Source of the DNA: a virus
Strand: one strand, 5' to 3'
DNA length: 31,512 bases
IMG/VR virus record: IMGVR_UViG_3300009182_003894
Span: 1 to 31,512 of that record
Below are positions 1 through 10,396 of this stretch, piece by piece; within the stretch, counting starts at the first letter, position 1, and each line of letters starts with the position of its first letter. A program made the translations under genes and the position numbers. The notes below the pieces were generated by a model. The model did no database searches. It saw only the letters and a list, made by a program, of their open reading frames with translations, and was not told where the DNA came from.

Positions 1-1
1 T

Positions 2-2167
2 AATTATTTAGGTCTGCGTGTTTTTATTACTAGCGGAACTGGAGTTGGACAATACGGATATATCCAATCATATAATACGAGCACAAAAACAGCAACAATA
101 TACGCAGATTCTACTAGTTTAGCAGGTTGGGATAATATTTTGCCAGGAACTCCTATAGCATCTACATTGGATTCAACAACAGTATATTCAGTTGAAGCTA
201 GAGTAGTTTTTAGTGATCCTGCATATACTTCTACATCAGGTGTGTTGCCAATAGCATCATCGTGGAGTTCAATTGTCTATAGTAACGGATATTATGTTTC
301 AGTAGACCAATCTGGTAATTCCTTATATTCTACCAACGGAACATCGTGGACTAGTACATTCATTAATGCTGCAGTATACACTTCTTTAGCAGCAGGAAAA
401 ATTAGCGGAACAACTTATTATGTAACAGTAGCCGCAGGCGCAACTACAGTTGCATATTCAACGACTCCAGGAGTATGGATACAATCTACATTACCAATAT
501 CAGATTTATGGTCATCAGTTGCTTACGGTAATAATAAATTTATAGCTATAGGTGCAACTTATACAGCATATACTACAACTGGAACTGTTTGGATACAAAA
601 TGGTAGTTTACCTAGTACCACTACATGGTGCGGAGTAGTTTACGGATCTGGACCAGCTACATGGGTTGCGGTAGCCGGACAGTCTGTATCAACTACAACA
701 GCCGCCTATAGTACTAACGATGGCGGAACATGGACGCTGACAACTATGCCAGTATCAGCTGTTTGGACTAGTGTTTCTTACGGCAACGGAAGATTTGTAG
801 CAATTGCCAGTGGAGGAACAGTATCTGCATATTCTTTTGATGGTATTACTTGGATTGCTAGTAACGGATTGCCTAGTACACAAAACTGGTCCAAAGTTTC
901 GTATGCTCAAGGTTTATTTTTTGCTGTAGCATTATCTTCAACAATTGGAGCAACCAGTCAAGACGGTTTAAATTGGATCACTCGATTATTACCTCAAGTA
1001 TCAAACTGGGTAGGAATTGCTTTTGGCAACCCAACTATTGGCGGCTTAGTAACTCCAAGATGGGTAGCTATCACAGGCGGTGCAGGGCAAAGTACTAGTT
1101 TAACATCAATTATTACAGCAGGAGCAACAGCTCGTGGAAGAACTGTAGTAGCATCTGGTAAAATTAGTTCTATTAGAATGTGGGAACCAGGATCAAGCTA
1201 TAGTTCGACTCCTACTGCAACTATAACAGATCCAAATATAGCCTTAAGTAGTGGAACAGCGGCAACTACTTTATGTAGAACAGCTACAGGAGTACTTGGT
1301 AACCCATCATTTACTAATAGGGGTAACGGATATCAAACGTCAACTACAAAATGTACACTAACTGGTGATGGTTTTGCAGATAGTTATCAAATATCTAGTT
1401 ACCTTACTTTGAATAATTTAGCATCGTTACCAGCTGTTGGATCTAACCTGGTTATTACTGGAGTATCTACAGTTTATAAAATAGTTTTAAACTATACATC
1501 TTTGGTAGGCGGTGTTGCTACTTTGCAGGTAACACCAGATATTGATAGGAGTATAAGCCCTATACACGGACAAGGTGTAACTATACGACAAAAATATAGT
1601 CAAGTTCGATTAACAGGACACGACTTTCTACTTATTGGAACTGGAAACTTCTCTAGTACAAACTATCCAAATGTGGATGTAAGAACAGCGAACGAAACAT
1701 TCCAAACTGTTGAAAACAATACCGGACGAGTATTTTATACAAGTACAAATCAAGACGGAAACTTTAACGTAGGTGGATTATTTGCTGTACAGCAAGCATC
1801 GGGAATAGTTACACTTGCAGCAAGTGTTGTTAATATTGGCGGTATCACAAGTTTAACCTTGTTAGGATCCCCAACCATAACGGTAAATTCTTTTTCAACT
1901 GATGCGTATTTCTTACAAAACTCCGATGTAGTTGTTCCAACCCAAAAAGCAATTAAGGCATATCTGTCCAGAAATATTGCCAACGGTGGATCAAATGCAT
2001 TTACCGCATTATTAACAGCAGGTGTTACAGCAATTGGAAATCAACGAATTTACAATACAGCTGGCGGATCGGTAAAAATGGCTAAAAAAGTATTAATAAC
2101 AAAAGGCATTAACGGAAATATGCCTGCAATGACAATGTTTTTAAAATCAGGATTTGATTTTACATAA
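2..2167 (+). CDS. Large tail fibre/adhesin, C-terminal part (5' end outside window)
   Basis: The frame is open from the first complete codon at position 2, so this is the C-terminal 721 residues of a longer protein. A TTG at 140 is not a convincing start because homology with the next gene begins upstream of it. After a GxGVGQxG segment (about residues 15-25) comes a run of beta-propeller-like repeats (about 75-350). Each has an Asp-box-like turn (STNGTSW, TNDGGTW, SFDGITW, SQDGLNW) followed by WxxVxYGNGxFVAI. Asp boxes are typical of sialidase/BNR propellers, but no sialidase active site is visible, so binding is more likely than catalysis. The C terminus carries SQVRLTGHDF, TSTNQDGNFNVGG and VVPTQKAIKAYL, blocks that recur almost unchanged in the next gene and are familiar from marine T4-like fibre proteins. 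It ends 48 bases before the next start. Structural role is inferred; no enzyme is claimed. Confidence 0.75.
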   Translation, partial: NYLGLRVFITSGTGVGQYGYIQSYNTSTKTATIYADSTSLAGWDNILPGTPIASTLDSTTVYSVEARVVFSDPAYTSTSGVLPIASSWSSIVYSNGYYVSVDQSGNSLYSTNGTSWTSTFINAAVYTSLAAGKISGTTYYVTVAAGATTVAYSTTPGVWIQSTLPISDLWSSVAYGNNKFIAIGATYTAYTTTGTVWIQNGSLPSTTTWCGVVYGSGPATWVAVAGQSVSTTTAAYSTNDGGTWTLTTMPVSAVWTSVSYGNGRFVAIASGGTVSAYSFDGITWIASNGLPSTQNWSKVSYAQGLFFAVALSSTIGATSQDGLNWITRLLPQVSNWVGIAFGNPTIGGLVTPRWVAITGGAGQSTSLTSIITAGATARGRTVVASGKISSIRMWEPGSSYSSTPTATITDPNIALSSGTAATTLCRTATGVLGNPSFTNRGNGYQTSTTKCTLTGDGFADSYQISSYLTLNNLASLPAVGSNLVITGVSTVYKIVLNYTSLVGGVATLQVTPDIDRSISPIHGQGVTIRQKYSQVRLTGHDFLLIGTGNFSSTNYPNVDVRTANETFQTVENNTGRVFYTSTNQDGNFNVGGLFAVQQASGIVTLAASVVNIGGITSLTLLGSPTITVNSFSTDAYFLQNSDVVVPTQKAIKAYLSRNIANGGSNAFTALLTAGVTAIGNQRIYNTAGGSVKMAKKVLITKGINGNMPAMTMFLKSGFDFT

Positions 2168-2178
2168 TGATAATTTTA

Positions 2179-2186
2179 AATAAATA
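2179..2186 (+). promoter_or_regulatory. Candidate T4-like late promoter (AATAAATA)
   Basis: The box matches the T4 late consensus TATAAATA at seven of eight positions and lies 29 bases before the ATG of the giant fibre gene, between two structural genes. A similar box at similar distance precedes three other structural genes here, which supports function. In AT-rich DNA a single match could be chance. Confidence 0.5.
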
Positions 2187-2215
2187 TAATAACTTGATAG
2201 TTTTTGGAGCTTACA

Positions 2216-5200
2216 ATGGCAGAATTTAAATTAGGAAGATTACGTTTTATATGGCAAGGTGCATGGTCTAGTGCCACAGCAACTTATGTTAAAGACGATA
2301 TCGTTCGATACGGCGGCAAAACATATATGTGTGTCACTGGTCACACACCTAACGCTAATTTTTATACAGATTTAACTGTAAATTCCTACTGGCAACAAGT
2401 GTCAGACGGCTCCACTTGGATGAACAATTGGGCCGTTAGTACCTATTATAAAGTTAATGATCTTGTAGCGTATGGCGGAAGATTATATATTTGTACAACA
2501 GGGCATACTAGTAGTTCAAGTCTTGGCACGGGCACAGCTGGCACCGAAACTACAACAGGTTTAGAAGCAGATATTGGAAAATGGAACTTGTATGCAACTG
2601 GTTTTAATTGGGTATCCGCTGGATGGAATACATCAACTAGATACAAAATTGGAGATGTTGTAAAATATAACGGTATATCATACTATTGTAATACAGGGCA
2701 TACTAGTTCTGCAACAACAACATTAGGTCTTGAAGATCAATCAAGTTATTGGGATGTTTATACTAAAGGTCTTAATTGGATATCTGCTGGATGGACTACA
2801 TCTACTAGATATCGTATCAATGATGTTGTGCTTTACGGCGGCCAAACTTACATATGTAATCTTGGACATACCAGTGCATCATCTGCAACATCGGGCTTAG
2901 AAGCCGATCAAGGCAAGTGGGACTACTTTAACAAGGGTATTAATTATTTAGGAACATGGAGTCCTAGTTCTGTTCGTTATAAAGTTAATGACGTTGTAAA
3001 ATACGGTGCGGATGTTTATATTTGTACAGCATATCATACTTCTCAAACAGCATTTGATTCAAATTCTTGGTCAATTTTTATTGCCGGCCTGCAATTTTAT
3101 AATAGTTGGACTACCGGAGTAGTTTATCAAATTGGTGATTTAGTTACATACGGTGGCTATGCTTTTATAGCGCAAAGACTAAACACCAGTGTAAATCCTG
3201 AAAGCGATGTACTTGCATCAGGCGGAAATTGGCAGTTGTTTACTACTGGATTTAATTTCAGAGGTGATGCATTATTTGACGGAACTCAAAGTTATAAAGT
3301 AGGCGATGTAGTACGTCAAAACGGTTATACTTATACGGCATTACTTGATGCACCGAACGCAACTTCAGTACAAGGTACAGGCAATGCAACATACTGGTCT
3401 AGACTCAATAGTGGAATTTATTGGAATCCAAGTTCTCAAACATTCACAGGAGTTACAGGAACCAATGTTGTAGGTACTGGACAAGACGCTACATTTAATG
3501 TTACTATAAGCAACACTTATTATCTTGTTGTAAAGAATGCAGGTGGTACAGGTTATGCTACTAACGATACTATTAAAATTTTAGGAACAAGTGTTGGCGG
3601 AATTAGTCCAGCAAATGATATCATTGTAACAGTATCGGCACAAACAAGCGGCGTGATTGGTGCTGTTACTAATACTGGTTATTCAACAACTTGGGCGACC
3701 AGTACAATATATGTACTAGGCGATGCTATTACATACGGCAATAGCAGTTTTATTTGTGTACAAGCACATACCGCATCTAGCGGAAATTCACCAGCAAGTG
3801 ACACAGTTGGAGCATATTGGAATTTACTAGCAGCTGGTGCAATTACAAGTGTTATGACCACACAGGGCGATATGATATATCAAGGCCCGTCAGGACCAAC
3901 AAGATTGCCAATTGGATCATCAGGACAAATACTTGGAGTAACTCCTTCAGGTATCCCTGCTTGGAATTATTTTGGTGTCGTTAGTAATGTGTTCTATGTG
4001 TCTGCAACTAATGGTGTAGATGCACCGTTGCCTTCATATGGAAATACATTAGACCGCCCATGGAAAACTATTGCATATGCTTGTGCCCAAGTATTAGCTG
4101 GAACAGCATTTACAAATACTACAACGCTACTAACAAAAAACAAAAATTTCTTAGTAGCTGAAATGTACAATTGGATGACATATCAAGCAGCCAATAATAA
4201 CACACCATTTAGCGGTTCGTCAGTTTACGATCCGTATAAAACTCAGCGTGATGCAGGATATGTTATAGATGCAATCATATACGACCTGGCACGTGGCGGC
4301 AATAGTCAAACAGTAGCTGCAGCATATTCTTATTTCCAACAAGGATCTAATTTATTCTATAATACAGCAACAACAAACGCAATGCCATTTATTATTGCAT
4401 CGTTAGGTCGTCTTGCTACAATTTCACAAAATATTATAGCTAATAGTGCGCCAGCATCAACTTATCAAAATACAACAGGTGGATCTGCGGCATTAACAAC
4501 GCTAGCAATTACTGGTATTACTAGTTTGAATAACCAAGTAACGTTTAGTTTTGCATCGCAAACTCGTTCACCATTTGTTATAGGTGAAACTATAACAGTT
4601 ACTTCAGTTGTCCCTACTAGCTATAATACAACATATACAGTAGTAGCATTATCAGCAACTAGTGTAACTGTTTCAAGTACAAATACAGCATCATATACTA
4701 GCGGTGGAAATATTGCAGGATCTGCTATTAGTCAGGCAATTGATACTAACTATACAGCTGAAACTGGTTCAAGTTCCGCTATTACTACATTATTTGGAAT
4801 AATTACAACAGCATTAACAGCTCAAAGTACAGCAAGTATTCCTCCTGCAAACCAAGGTGTTACTAGCACAATTAATATTAAAAATGGAACATACCAAGAA
4901 GTACTTCCTATCAGCGTAGCTGAAAATACAGCACTAGTTGGTGATGAACTACGTGGTGTTGTTGTTGAACCTCTAATCACTTCGGCTGGATTTACTGGTT
5001 CTGTGAGCGGTAATACCCTTACAGCATCAGCAATCACATCAATTTTATCAAGTCAAAATATTACGGCTGCAGCAGTTGGTATTTACGGATCAACTGGTAG
5101 CGGCGGTGTACTTACAGTTGCTAGTACAACCGGTTTGCAAACTGGTAACAAATTTGTTATTACTGGCACTGGCGGTGGCGGTGTATCAGCTGGCACATAT

Positions 5201-8200
5201 TTTGTAGGAGCTGTTTTAACTGCTACGACTTTAACACTCTCAAGTAGTTATGCAAATGCTCTTGCCGGAACATATATAACTTTAACTCCAGCAGCTACTA
5301 TTACTGGTACTACTTTTACAGCAACTGGTAATATTATAAGCGGAATGTTTGTAAGCGGTTCTGCAACAATTACAGCACCATTACAAATAACAGCACAACT
5401 AACTGGTGCAAGTAGTACAGCGGCAGCGAATACAGCGTCAACAGGTTCAAGCGGAAGTTTTAACTTAACCGTAACCAGCAATACTGGTATTGCTGTTGGT
5501 ATGTTTGTATCGGGTAACGGCGGTGCTATCAGCGGTATTCCAGCAAATACATATGTAACTTCTATCAATGGCACAACAATAAAATTAAGCAACGAATTAA
5601 CTTCAGGCGTTAGTACTACAGTTTATTTCTTCTATGCTGGCGGAACAGGAACATATACTGTTAATAATATTAATGGTTGGTCAATTAGTAGTACATCATT
5701 AGTTGCAAGTTATAATACAGCTAACATGTTCTATGTACGAAATGGCGCCGGCATCAGAAATATGACTTTATCTGGTTTAACAGGAACGTTAACATCTGCA
5801 AATGCATTTGGATCGTACAGACCAACAGCAGGTGCTTATGTAAGTTTAGATCCAGGCACCGGGCCAGCAGATTCTTCAGTGTGGATTTTTAGAAAATCGC
5901 CTTATGTACAAAACGTTACTACATTTGGTACTGCATGTGTTGGATTAAAAATTGACGGAACATTGCACAACGGCGGAAACAGAAGTATAGTTGCCAACGA
6001 TTTCACACAGGTACTAAGTGATGGTATTGGTTGCTGGTGCACTGGATCTAATGCCTTAACTGAATTAGTTTCAGTGTTTGCATACTATAACACAGCAGGA
6101 TATCTAGCAGAAGCTGGTGGTAAAATTCGTGCTACTAATGGAAATAGTTCTTATGGAACATTTGGTGTAGTAGCAGAAGGTTACGATGCTTCAGAAACTC
6201 CAATTATTGCAAACGTAAACAATAGAGCATTTCAAGCACAGATTGCTAACGTATATACAGATAATTCAAATAAAATTTACCGTTTAGAATATTCTAATGC
6301 AGGTTCTGCTTACAATACAGCAACATATTCGTTTAATAGTTCAACTGGATATGGAGTAAGTGCTGTTGCAAATGAATTTAGAGATAATGCTGCTTATGAA
6401 GTTCGTTTATTAACAAACGGATCTAGTTATGTTACCATTACAAATACAGGACAGACTGGTAATACATACCAAATAACAATTGCGGCAACTGATATTGGAA
6501 TTACTAATGCATACAAAGGTATGCGATTAAATCTAATTGGCGGTGCAGGTGTAGGACAAACAGGTTTTGTTGCTGATTTCAATTCAGGAAGTAAAATTGC
6601 ATTAATGGCTAAAGAAAGTTTTGCACCTTTAACTATTACTGTGACAACAAATGCTAGTGCAAGCAATACCGCCGCAATCATTAATCCTAATACGACTGGC
6701 GCAGGCGGTGGCTATATGACAGCTACTGGAACACTTACTGGATCATTTACTCCTGGTATGATTTTAACTAGTGCTGGAACTATTACAGCTGGAACATATA
6801 TTACTAGTACTAATAGTGGAACAATTGGCTCAGCAAGTCTTGCAAGTGTTATTGGTAGCACTACTGGAACAATTGGCTCAATTACAGGAACTGGTCCCTG
6901 GTCAGCCACTATTACCAACATGAGTTCAACAACTGGATTTTATGTCGGTATGCCAATAACAGCAACAACTGGTACTGGAACATTATACGGTGGAAGTCCT
7001 ACTAGCGTATTAGTTACAAGTATTGTTAGTACTACTAGTATAACATATACAGTTTTTGGAGGTACTACGCCAACAGCTGGTACGGTAACTAACGTTTCCA
7101 GTATATTGTTATCAGCTGGCGCAACAAGTACTGGTATAACACCGTATGCTTTATTGCTTGGTGGAGCTATAACAGCTGGAACTTATATTGTAGCGCAAAT
7201 TAGCGCAACAGGAGCCACAGCTCTTGCAACAGCTACATTCACTGGAACTAGCGGAACTACTTCAATAACATTGACTTCGTTTACCGTTGGTTCTATTAGT
7301 AATGTAGTAATTGGACAATTTATTGCACCAATTAGCGGTATGCTTGCTAACACATATGTAACTGCGGTTAACTATCTTACAGGTATAATTACTATTAGTA
7401 ACACGTTAGTCGGTAACGTAAGCGGGTCAACAAGTGTTTACACAGCTGGCGGATTAGGAACATACGGTATTAATCAAACTGCAACTGGAACGCCAACAAC
7501 AAGTTTAAGCTATAGTGTCAGTGCAAGTCAAACACGTACTAGTGCAGCTATTTCTGCTACACAAAATACATTAACAGTTGGTAGCAACGTTAGTGTTTAT
7601 AACGGCATGCCTATGTATGTAAGCGCCACGGTAGGAACAAATTTATTACCTGCTACATTATATTATGCAATGGCTGTAGTTCCTAACAGTAATTTATTCA
7701 GTGTTGGTACTAGTAGCGTTGCTACAAGTGCAATAATAATTACTAGCTCATCACCATCGCCTGTATCAGTATATGCAGCTGGGTGGGATCACGTTGTTCT
7801 AGGAACTCCTATTGTAGCTAATTTAGACGTTACCACTCAATACATTATTGAACCTCGACTAACATTCTCCAGTCCATCTTTCACTCCAACTAGTTCTACA
7901 CAAATATCAGGAACATGGATTGATTGTGTATACGGTGATGATGTTGTTACATATTCTAACATAAGTAGTACAAGCTCAGGCGCAGGAACACTAGCTACGT
8001 TTAATGTAGTTAAAACTGGAGTATCTTACGCAGTTACCCAAAGTGCATCCGGCGGCGGATATGTAATTGGGGAAGTACTAGTAATAGCAGGAACTAGTTT
8101 AGGAGGCTCGGCAAGTAATGCCATTAATATCGTAGTAACTAATATTGGAGTTAGCGGATCAATCACAAACTTTACATTTACTGGTACAGGTAGCGGTGGT

Positions 8201-10033
8201 AGATATATTGCAATTGCCAATAGCGGAACTGCAAACCAATATAGTACTAATGGTACATCTTGGACATCCGGTGGAGCACTATCTGCATCAGGAGCATGGA
8301 CTTCAATAGCATACGGTGCTGGTGTATTTGTAGCAATTGGTGCTGGTACTTCATCAACAACAACATCCACTGGTACATCTTGGACATTAGGCGGCGCATT
8401 ACAAGCAGGTTCGTGGAGTGCAATATGTTACGGTAATGGAGTTTTTATGGCTGTGGCATCTGGTTCAACAGCAGCTTCATATTCGTCAAACGGCTCATCG
8501 TGGGCAGCAACTGGAGCATTACCAGCTAGCACATCATGGTCTGGAGTAGCATATGGCAACGGAACATACGTAGCGATTGCTGCAGGTGGAACACAAGCAG
8601 CATACAGCATAACAGGTACAACTTGGGTTACAGCAACCTTGCCAACTACAGCATATTGGAGTTCTGTTGCATTCGGAAGAGGAATTTTTGTTGCAATAGC
8701 TACAGGAAGTAATGCATCAGCATATTCTTTAGATGGAATTACATGGGTAGCTAGTCCAGCAGGATTACCTGCAACGTTACAATGGACAAAAGTTCGTTAC
8801 GGACAAGGCTTGTTCTTTGCAGTTGCAGCTAATTCTACAACAGTTGCTACCTCTGAAGACGGCATTAATTGGACATCTAGAGCACTACTAACTGGAACAA
8901 ACTGGCAAGGAATTGCGTTTGGAAATCCAACTAGTACTCCGTTATGGGTAGCCATAACTGCAGGAACAACTACAGCAAATTCTATAGTAGCAGGCGCAAC
9001 AACACAAGCCAGAGCTGTTGCATCAGCTGGTAGTATTTCTTCAGTTAGAATCATTGAGCCAGGAAGTGGTTATGCAACTACTCCTGTAATGACTATAACT
9101 GATCCTAATGCAACAATTGCAGCTACTTGGACAGTCAGAACTGGCGTTGGCGCACTTGCTAATCCGACATTTGCAAGTAGAGGATCATTATATGTAAGTG
9201 CAAGTGCTACAGTGTCCGGTAATGGATACAGTGATTCGTTCCAAACTGGTGCGTATGTTAATATATCAGGATTGTACACAACGCCAATATCAGGAGCAAA
9301 CGTTGTATTCTCTGGTAATAGTACGGTTTATAAACTTGTATCAGTATCAAATGTAACATCAAGCGGCGGCGGACTTACTCCTAATAATGCATATTTTAAT
9401 ATTAATCCTGCATTAACAGTGGCTAATGCACCTACACACAACACTACTACTACGATGAGAATTAAGTATAGTCAAGTGCGATTAACAGGACATGATTTCT
9501 TAAATATTGGAACTGGAAATTTCTCCAACACCAATTATCCAGGAACTCCGCTAATAGCTGCAGATTCAACAAAACAAACAATTGCAAACGGCGGTGGCCG
9601 TGTGTTCTTTACAAGTACTGACCAAGATGGTAACTTTAACGTTGGTAACTTGTTTAATGTTGTACAAAGTACAGGTTCTGCTACTTTAAATGCTAGTGCG
9701 TTCTCGCTAGCAGGACTAACATCGCTGACATTGGGTACTACCTCATTAGGCGGATACAATGCTACAATTACTTCATTCTCGTCAGATCCGTATTTTACGG
9801 CTAATTCAGACAATGTTGTGCCAACTCAAAAGGCAATTAGAGCATATATAAGCAGCCAAATTGGTGGCGGCGGAAGTAATTTGAATGTAAATACCTTAAC
9901 GGCAGGTGTGATTTATGTATCTGGTAACACGATAACAACCACAACAGGCGTTTACATCAATGTACCGAGTAAAATGAATTTTACCGGTGGAATCGATGGA
10001 ATGCCTTTAGCATTCAACTTTTTATTAAGATAA
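2216..10033 (+). CDS. Giant multidomain tail fibre/adhesin (2605 aa)
   Basis: I chose the ATG at 2216 (MAEFKLGRLRF) over a TTG 12 bases upstream because GGAG at 2206-2209 sits six bases before it. Domains in order: residues 12-400 hold seven tandem CBM5/12-like repeats (W...Y..ND.V.YGG..Y.C..GHT), with an eighth near 490-540. A parallel beta-helix-like region starts with FYVSATNGVD (about 590) and runs to about 1345, interrupted by Thr/Gly-rich inserts. A further Thr/Gly-rich segment covers about 1470-1855. An Asp-box propeller (STNGTSW, SSNGSSW, SLDGITW, SEDGINW) covers about 2005-2245. The C-terminal region shared with the preceding gene (SQVRLTGHDF, TSTDQDGNFNVGN, VVPTQKAIRAYI) ends the protein. 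CBM5/12-type repeats bind polysaccharides in other proteins, so host surface glycan binding is a reasonable inference. No catalytic site was recognised. The next gene follows after 13 bases. Confidence 0.85.
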   Translation: MAEFKLGRLRFIWQGAWSSATATYVKDDIVRYGGKTYMCVTGHTPNANFYTDLTVNSYWQQVSDGSTWMNNWAVSTYYKVNDLVAYGGRLYICTTGHTSSSSLGTGTAGTETTTGLEADIGKWNLYATGFNWVSAGWNTSTRYKIGDVVKYNGISYYCNTGHTSSATTTLGLEDQSSYWDVYTKGLNWISAGWTTSTRYRINDVVLYGGQTYICNLGHTSASSATSGLEADQGKWDYFNKGINYLGTWSPSSVRYKVNDVVKYGADVYICTAYHTSQTAFDSNSWSIFIAGLQFYNSWTTGVVYQIGDLVTYGGYAFIAQRLNTSVNPESDVLASGGNWQLFTTGFNFRGDALFDGTQSYKVGDVVRQNGYTYTALLDAPNATSVQGTGNATYWSRLNSGIYWNPSSQTFTGVTGTNVVGTGQDATFNVTISNTYYLVVKNAGGTGYATNDTIKILGTSVGGISPANDIIVTVSAQTSGVIGAVTNTGYSTTWATSTIYVLGDAITYGNSSFICVQAHTASSGNSPASDTVGAYWNLLAAGAITSVMTTQGDMIYQGPSGPTRLPIGSSGQILGVTPSGIPAWNYFGVVSNVFYVSATNGVDAPLPSYGNTLDRPWKTIAYACAQVLAGTAFTNTTTLLTKNKNFLVAEMYNWMTYQAANNNTPFSGSSVYDPYKTQRDAGYVIDAIIYDLARGGNSQTVAAAYSYFQQGSNLFYNTATTNAMPFIIASLGRLATISQNIIANSAPASTYQNTTGGSAALTTLAITGITSLNNQVTFSFASQTRSPFVIGETITVTSVVPTSYNTTYTVVALSATSVTVSSTNTASYTSGGNIAGSAISQAIDTNYTAETGSSSAITTLFGIITTALTAQSTASIPPANQGVTSTINIKNGTYQEVLPISVAENTALVGDELRGVVVEPLITSAGFTGSVSGNTLTASAITSILSSQNITAAAVGIYGSTGSGGVLTVASTTGLQTGNKFVITGTGGGGVSAGTYFVGAVLTATTLTLSSSYANALAGTYITLTPAATITGTTFTATGNIISGMFVSGSATITAPLQITAQLTGASSTAAANTASTGSSGSFNLTVTSNTGIAVGMFVSGNGGAISGIPANTYVTSINGTTIKLSNELTSGVSTTVYFFYAGGTGTYTVNNINGWSISSTSLVASYNTANMFYVRNGAGIRNMTLSGLTGTLTSANAFGSYRPTAGAYVSLDPGTGPADSSVWIFRKSPYVQNVTTFGTACVGLKIDGTLHNGGNRSIVANDFTQVLSDGIGCWCTGSNALTELVSVFAYYNTAGYLAEAGGKIRATNGNSSYGTFGVVAEGYDASETPIIANVNNRAFQAQIANVYTDNSNKIYRLEYSNAGSAYNTATYSFNSSTGYGVSAVANEFRDNAAYEVRLLTNGSSYVTITNTGQTGNTYQITIAATDIGITNAYKGMRLNLIGGAGVGQTGFVADFNSGSKIALMAKESFAPLTITVTTNASASNTAAIINPNTTGAGGGYMTATGTLTGSFTPGMILTSAGTITAGTYITSTNSGTIGSASLASVIGSTTGTIGSITGTGPWSATITNMSSTTGFYVGMPITATTGTGTLYGGSPTSVLVTSIVSTTSITYTVFGGTTPTAGTVTNVSSILLSAGATSTGITPYALLLGGAITAGTYIVAQISATGATALATATFTGTSGTTSITLTSFTVGSISNVVIGQFIAPISGMLANTYVTAVNYLTGIITISNTLVGNVSGSTSVYTAGGLGTYGINQTATGTPTTSLSYSVSASQTRTSAAISATQNTLTVGSNVSVYNGMPMYVSATVGTNLLPATLYYAMAVVPNSNLFSVGTSSVATSAIIITSSSPSPVSVYAAGWDHVVLGTPIVANLDVTTQYIIEPRLTFSSPSFTPTSSTQISGTWIDCVYGDDVVTYSNISSTSSGAGTLATFNVVKTGVSYAVTQSASGGGYVIGEVLVIAGTSLGGSASNAINIVVTNIGVSGSITNFTFTGTGSGGRYIAIANSGTANQYSTNGTSWTSGGALSASGAWTSIAYGAGVFVAIGAGTSSTTTSTGTSWTLGGALQAGSWSAICYGNGVFMAVASGSTAASYSSNGSSWAATGALPASTSWSGVAYGNGTYVAIAAGGTQAAYSITGTTWVTATLPTTAYWSSVAFGRGIFVAIATGSNASAYSLDGITWVASPAGLPATLQWTKVRYGQGLFFAVAANSTTVATSEDGINWTSRALLTGTNWQGIAFGNPTSTPLWVAITAGTTTANSIVAGATTQARAVASAGSISSVRIIEPGSGYATTPVMTITDPNATIAATWTVRTGVGALANPTFASRGSLYVSASATVSGNGYSDSFQTGAYVNISGLYTTPISGANVVFSGNSTVYKLVSVSNVTSSGGGLTPNNAYFNINPALTVANAPTHNTTTTMRIKYSQVRLTGHDFLNIGTGNFSNTNYPGTPLIAADSTKQTIANGGGRVFFTSTDQDGNFNVGNLFNVVQSTGSATLNASAFSLAGLTSLTLGTTSLGGYNATITSFSSDPYFTANSDNVVPTQKAIRAYISSQIGGGGSNLNVNTLTAGVIYVSGNTITTTTGVYINVPSKMNFTGGIDGMPLAFNFLLR
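2249..3840 (+). repeat. Eight CBM5/12-like protein repeats
   Basis: Within the giant fibre, a unit of about 45-60 codons recurs with pattern W-x(4-7)-Y-x-x-(N/G)-D-x-V-x-Y-G-G-x-x-Y-x-C-x-x-x-H-T. Copies one to five are close matches. Copies six and seven lose the Cys and the His-Thr, and copy eight (from about 3685) is separated from the rest by an unrelated insert. The repeat is at protein level; the DNA copies have diverged, so this is an old expansion. Confidence 0.7.
6622..7783 (+). repeat. Thr/Gly-rich repeat segment inserted relative to the paralogous fibre
   Basis: In the upstream paralogue the GxGVGQxG block is followed after about 20 residues by the GWD..LGTP block. In the giant fibre the same two blocks (near 6550 and 7784) are separated by roughly 385 extra residues. 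The extra segment is built of loose repeats such as AGTYI, GSI and GTYGIN. Parts of it (ANTYVT, GLGTYGIN near 7340-7480) resemble a segment at about 5500-5680 (ANTYVT, GTGTYTVN), so the module also occurs elsewhere in the same protein. Confidence 0.6.
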
Positions 10034-10046
10034 CGGAGAATTTATT

Positions 10047-10370
10047 ATGGCATCAGGAAGATTAGGAGCGATTGACATGACCAACGCAGCTACTGACACA
10101 GTAGCGTATACGGTTCCAATCAATACATTTAGCGTTGTGAATGTATCATTTTGCAACAGAAATACAACAACTATTACTATTAGATTATCAATTTCTGCTA
10201 GTAGTACTGCGTTGGCTACAGAATATTTAGAATATGAAACACAACTACTACCAAACGGTGTTCTTGAAAGAACCGGTATTGTAATGGATGCTGGAAAGAT
10301 TGTATTGTGTAGAGCAAGTTCAACTGGTTGTACTGTAGTTGTTACGGGTATAGAAACATCAACAACTTAA
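10047..10370 (+). CDS. Small virion-associated protein (107 aa)
   Basis: The ATG is preceded by GGAG at 10035-10038. The protein begins MASGRLGAIDM and continues with TVPxNTFSVVNVSFCNR and a run of alternating beta-type sequence, with no membrane segment or catalytic motif. Small proteins of this shape (GRLGA start, CNR block, about 100 residues) are, from memory, common as hypothetical structural proteins beside fibre genes in marine T4-like phages. It lies 13 bases after the giant fibre gene with no promoter of its own and is probably co-transcribed. A role as a fibre-associated head or collar protein is only a guess. Confidence 0.7.
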   Translation: MASGRLGAIDMTNAATDTVAYTVPINTFSVVNVSFCNRNTTTITIRLSISASSTALATEYLEYETQLLPNGVLERTGIVMDAGKIVLCRASSTGCTVVVTGIETSTT

Positions 10371-10388
10371 TTATCTGCTAACTTTACA

Positions 10389-10396
10389 GATAAATA
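10389..10396 (+). promoter_or_regulatory. Candidate T4-like late promoter (GATAAATA)
   Basis: Seven of eight bases match the T4 late consensus. It lies in the 50-base gap between two structural genes, 24 bases ahead of the next ATG, which has its own GGAG at 10410-10413. Confidence 0.5.

Noticed and set aside
140-142. TTG as the start of the first protein
   Set aside because: The frame is open upstream to the window edge, and the residues before it align with the paralogous giant fibre (GxGVGQxG block), so the true start lies outside the window.
5248-9813. Several minus-strand frames of 60-114 codons across the giant fibre
   Set aside because: They are Val/Ala/Pro-rich reverse readings of Thr/Gly/Ser codons with no start signals and no known domain.
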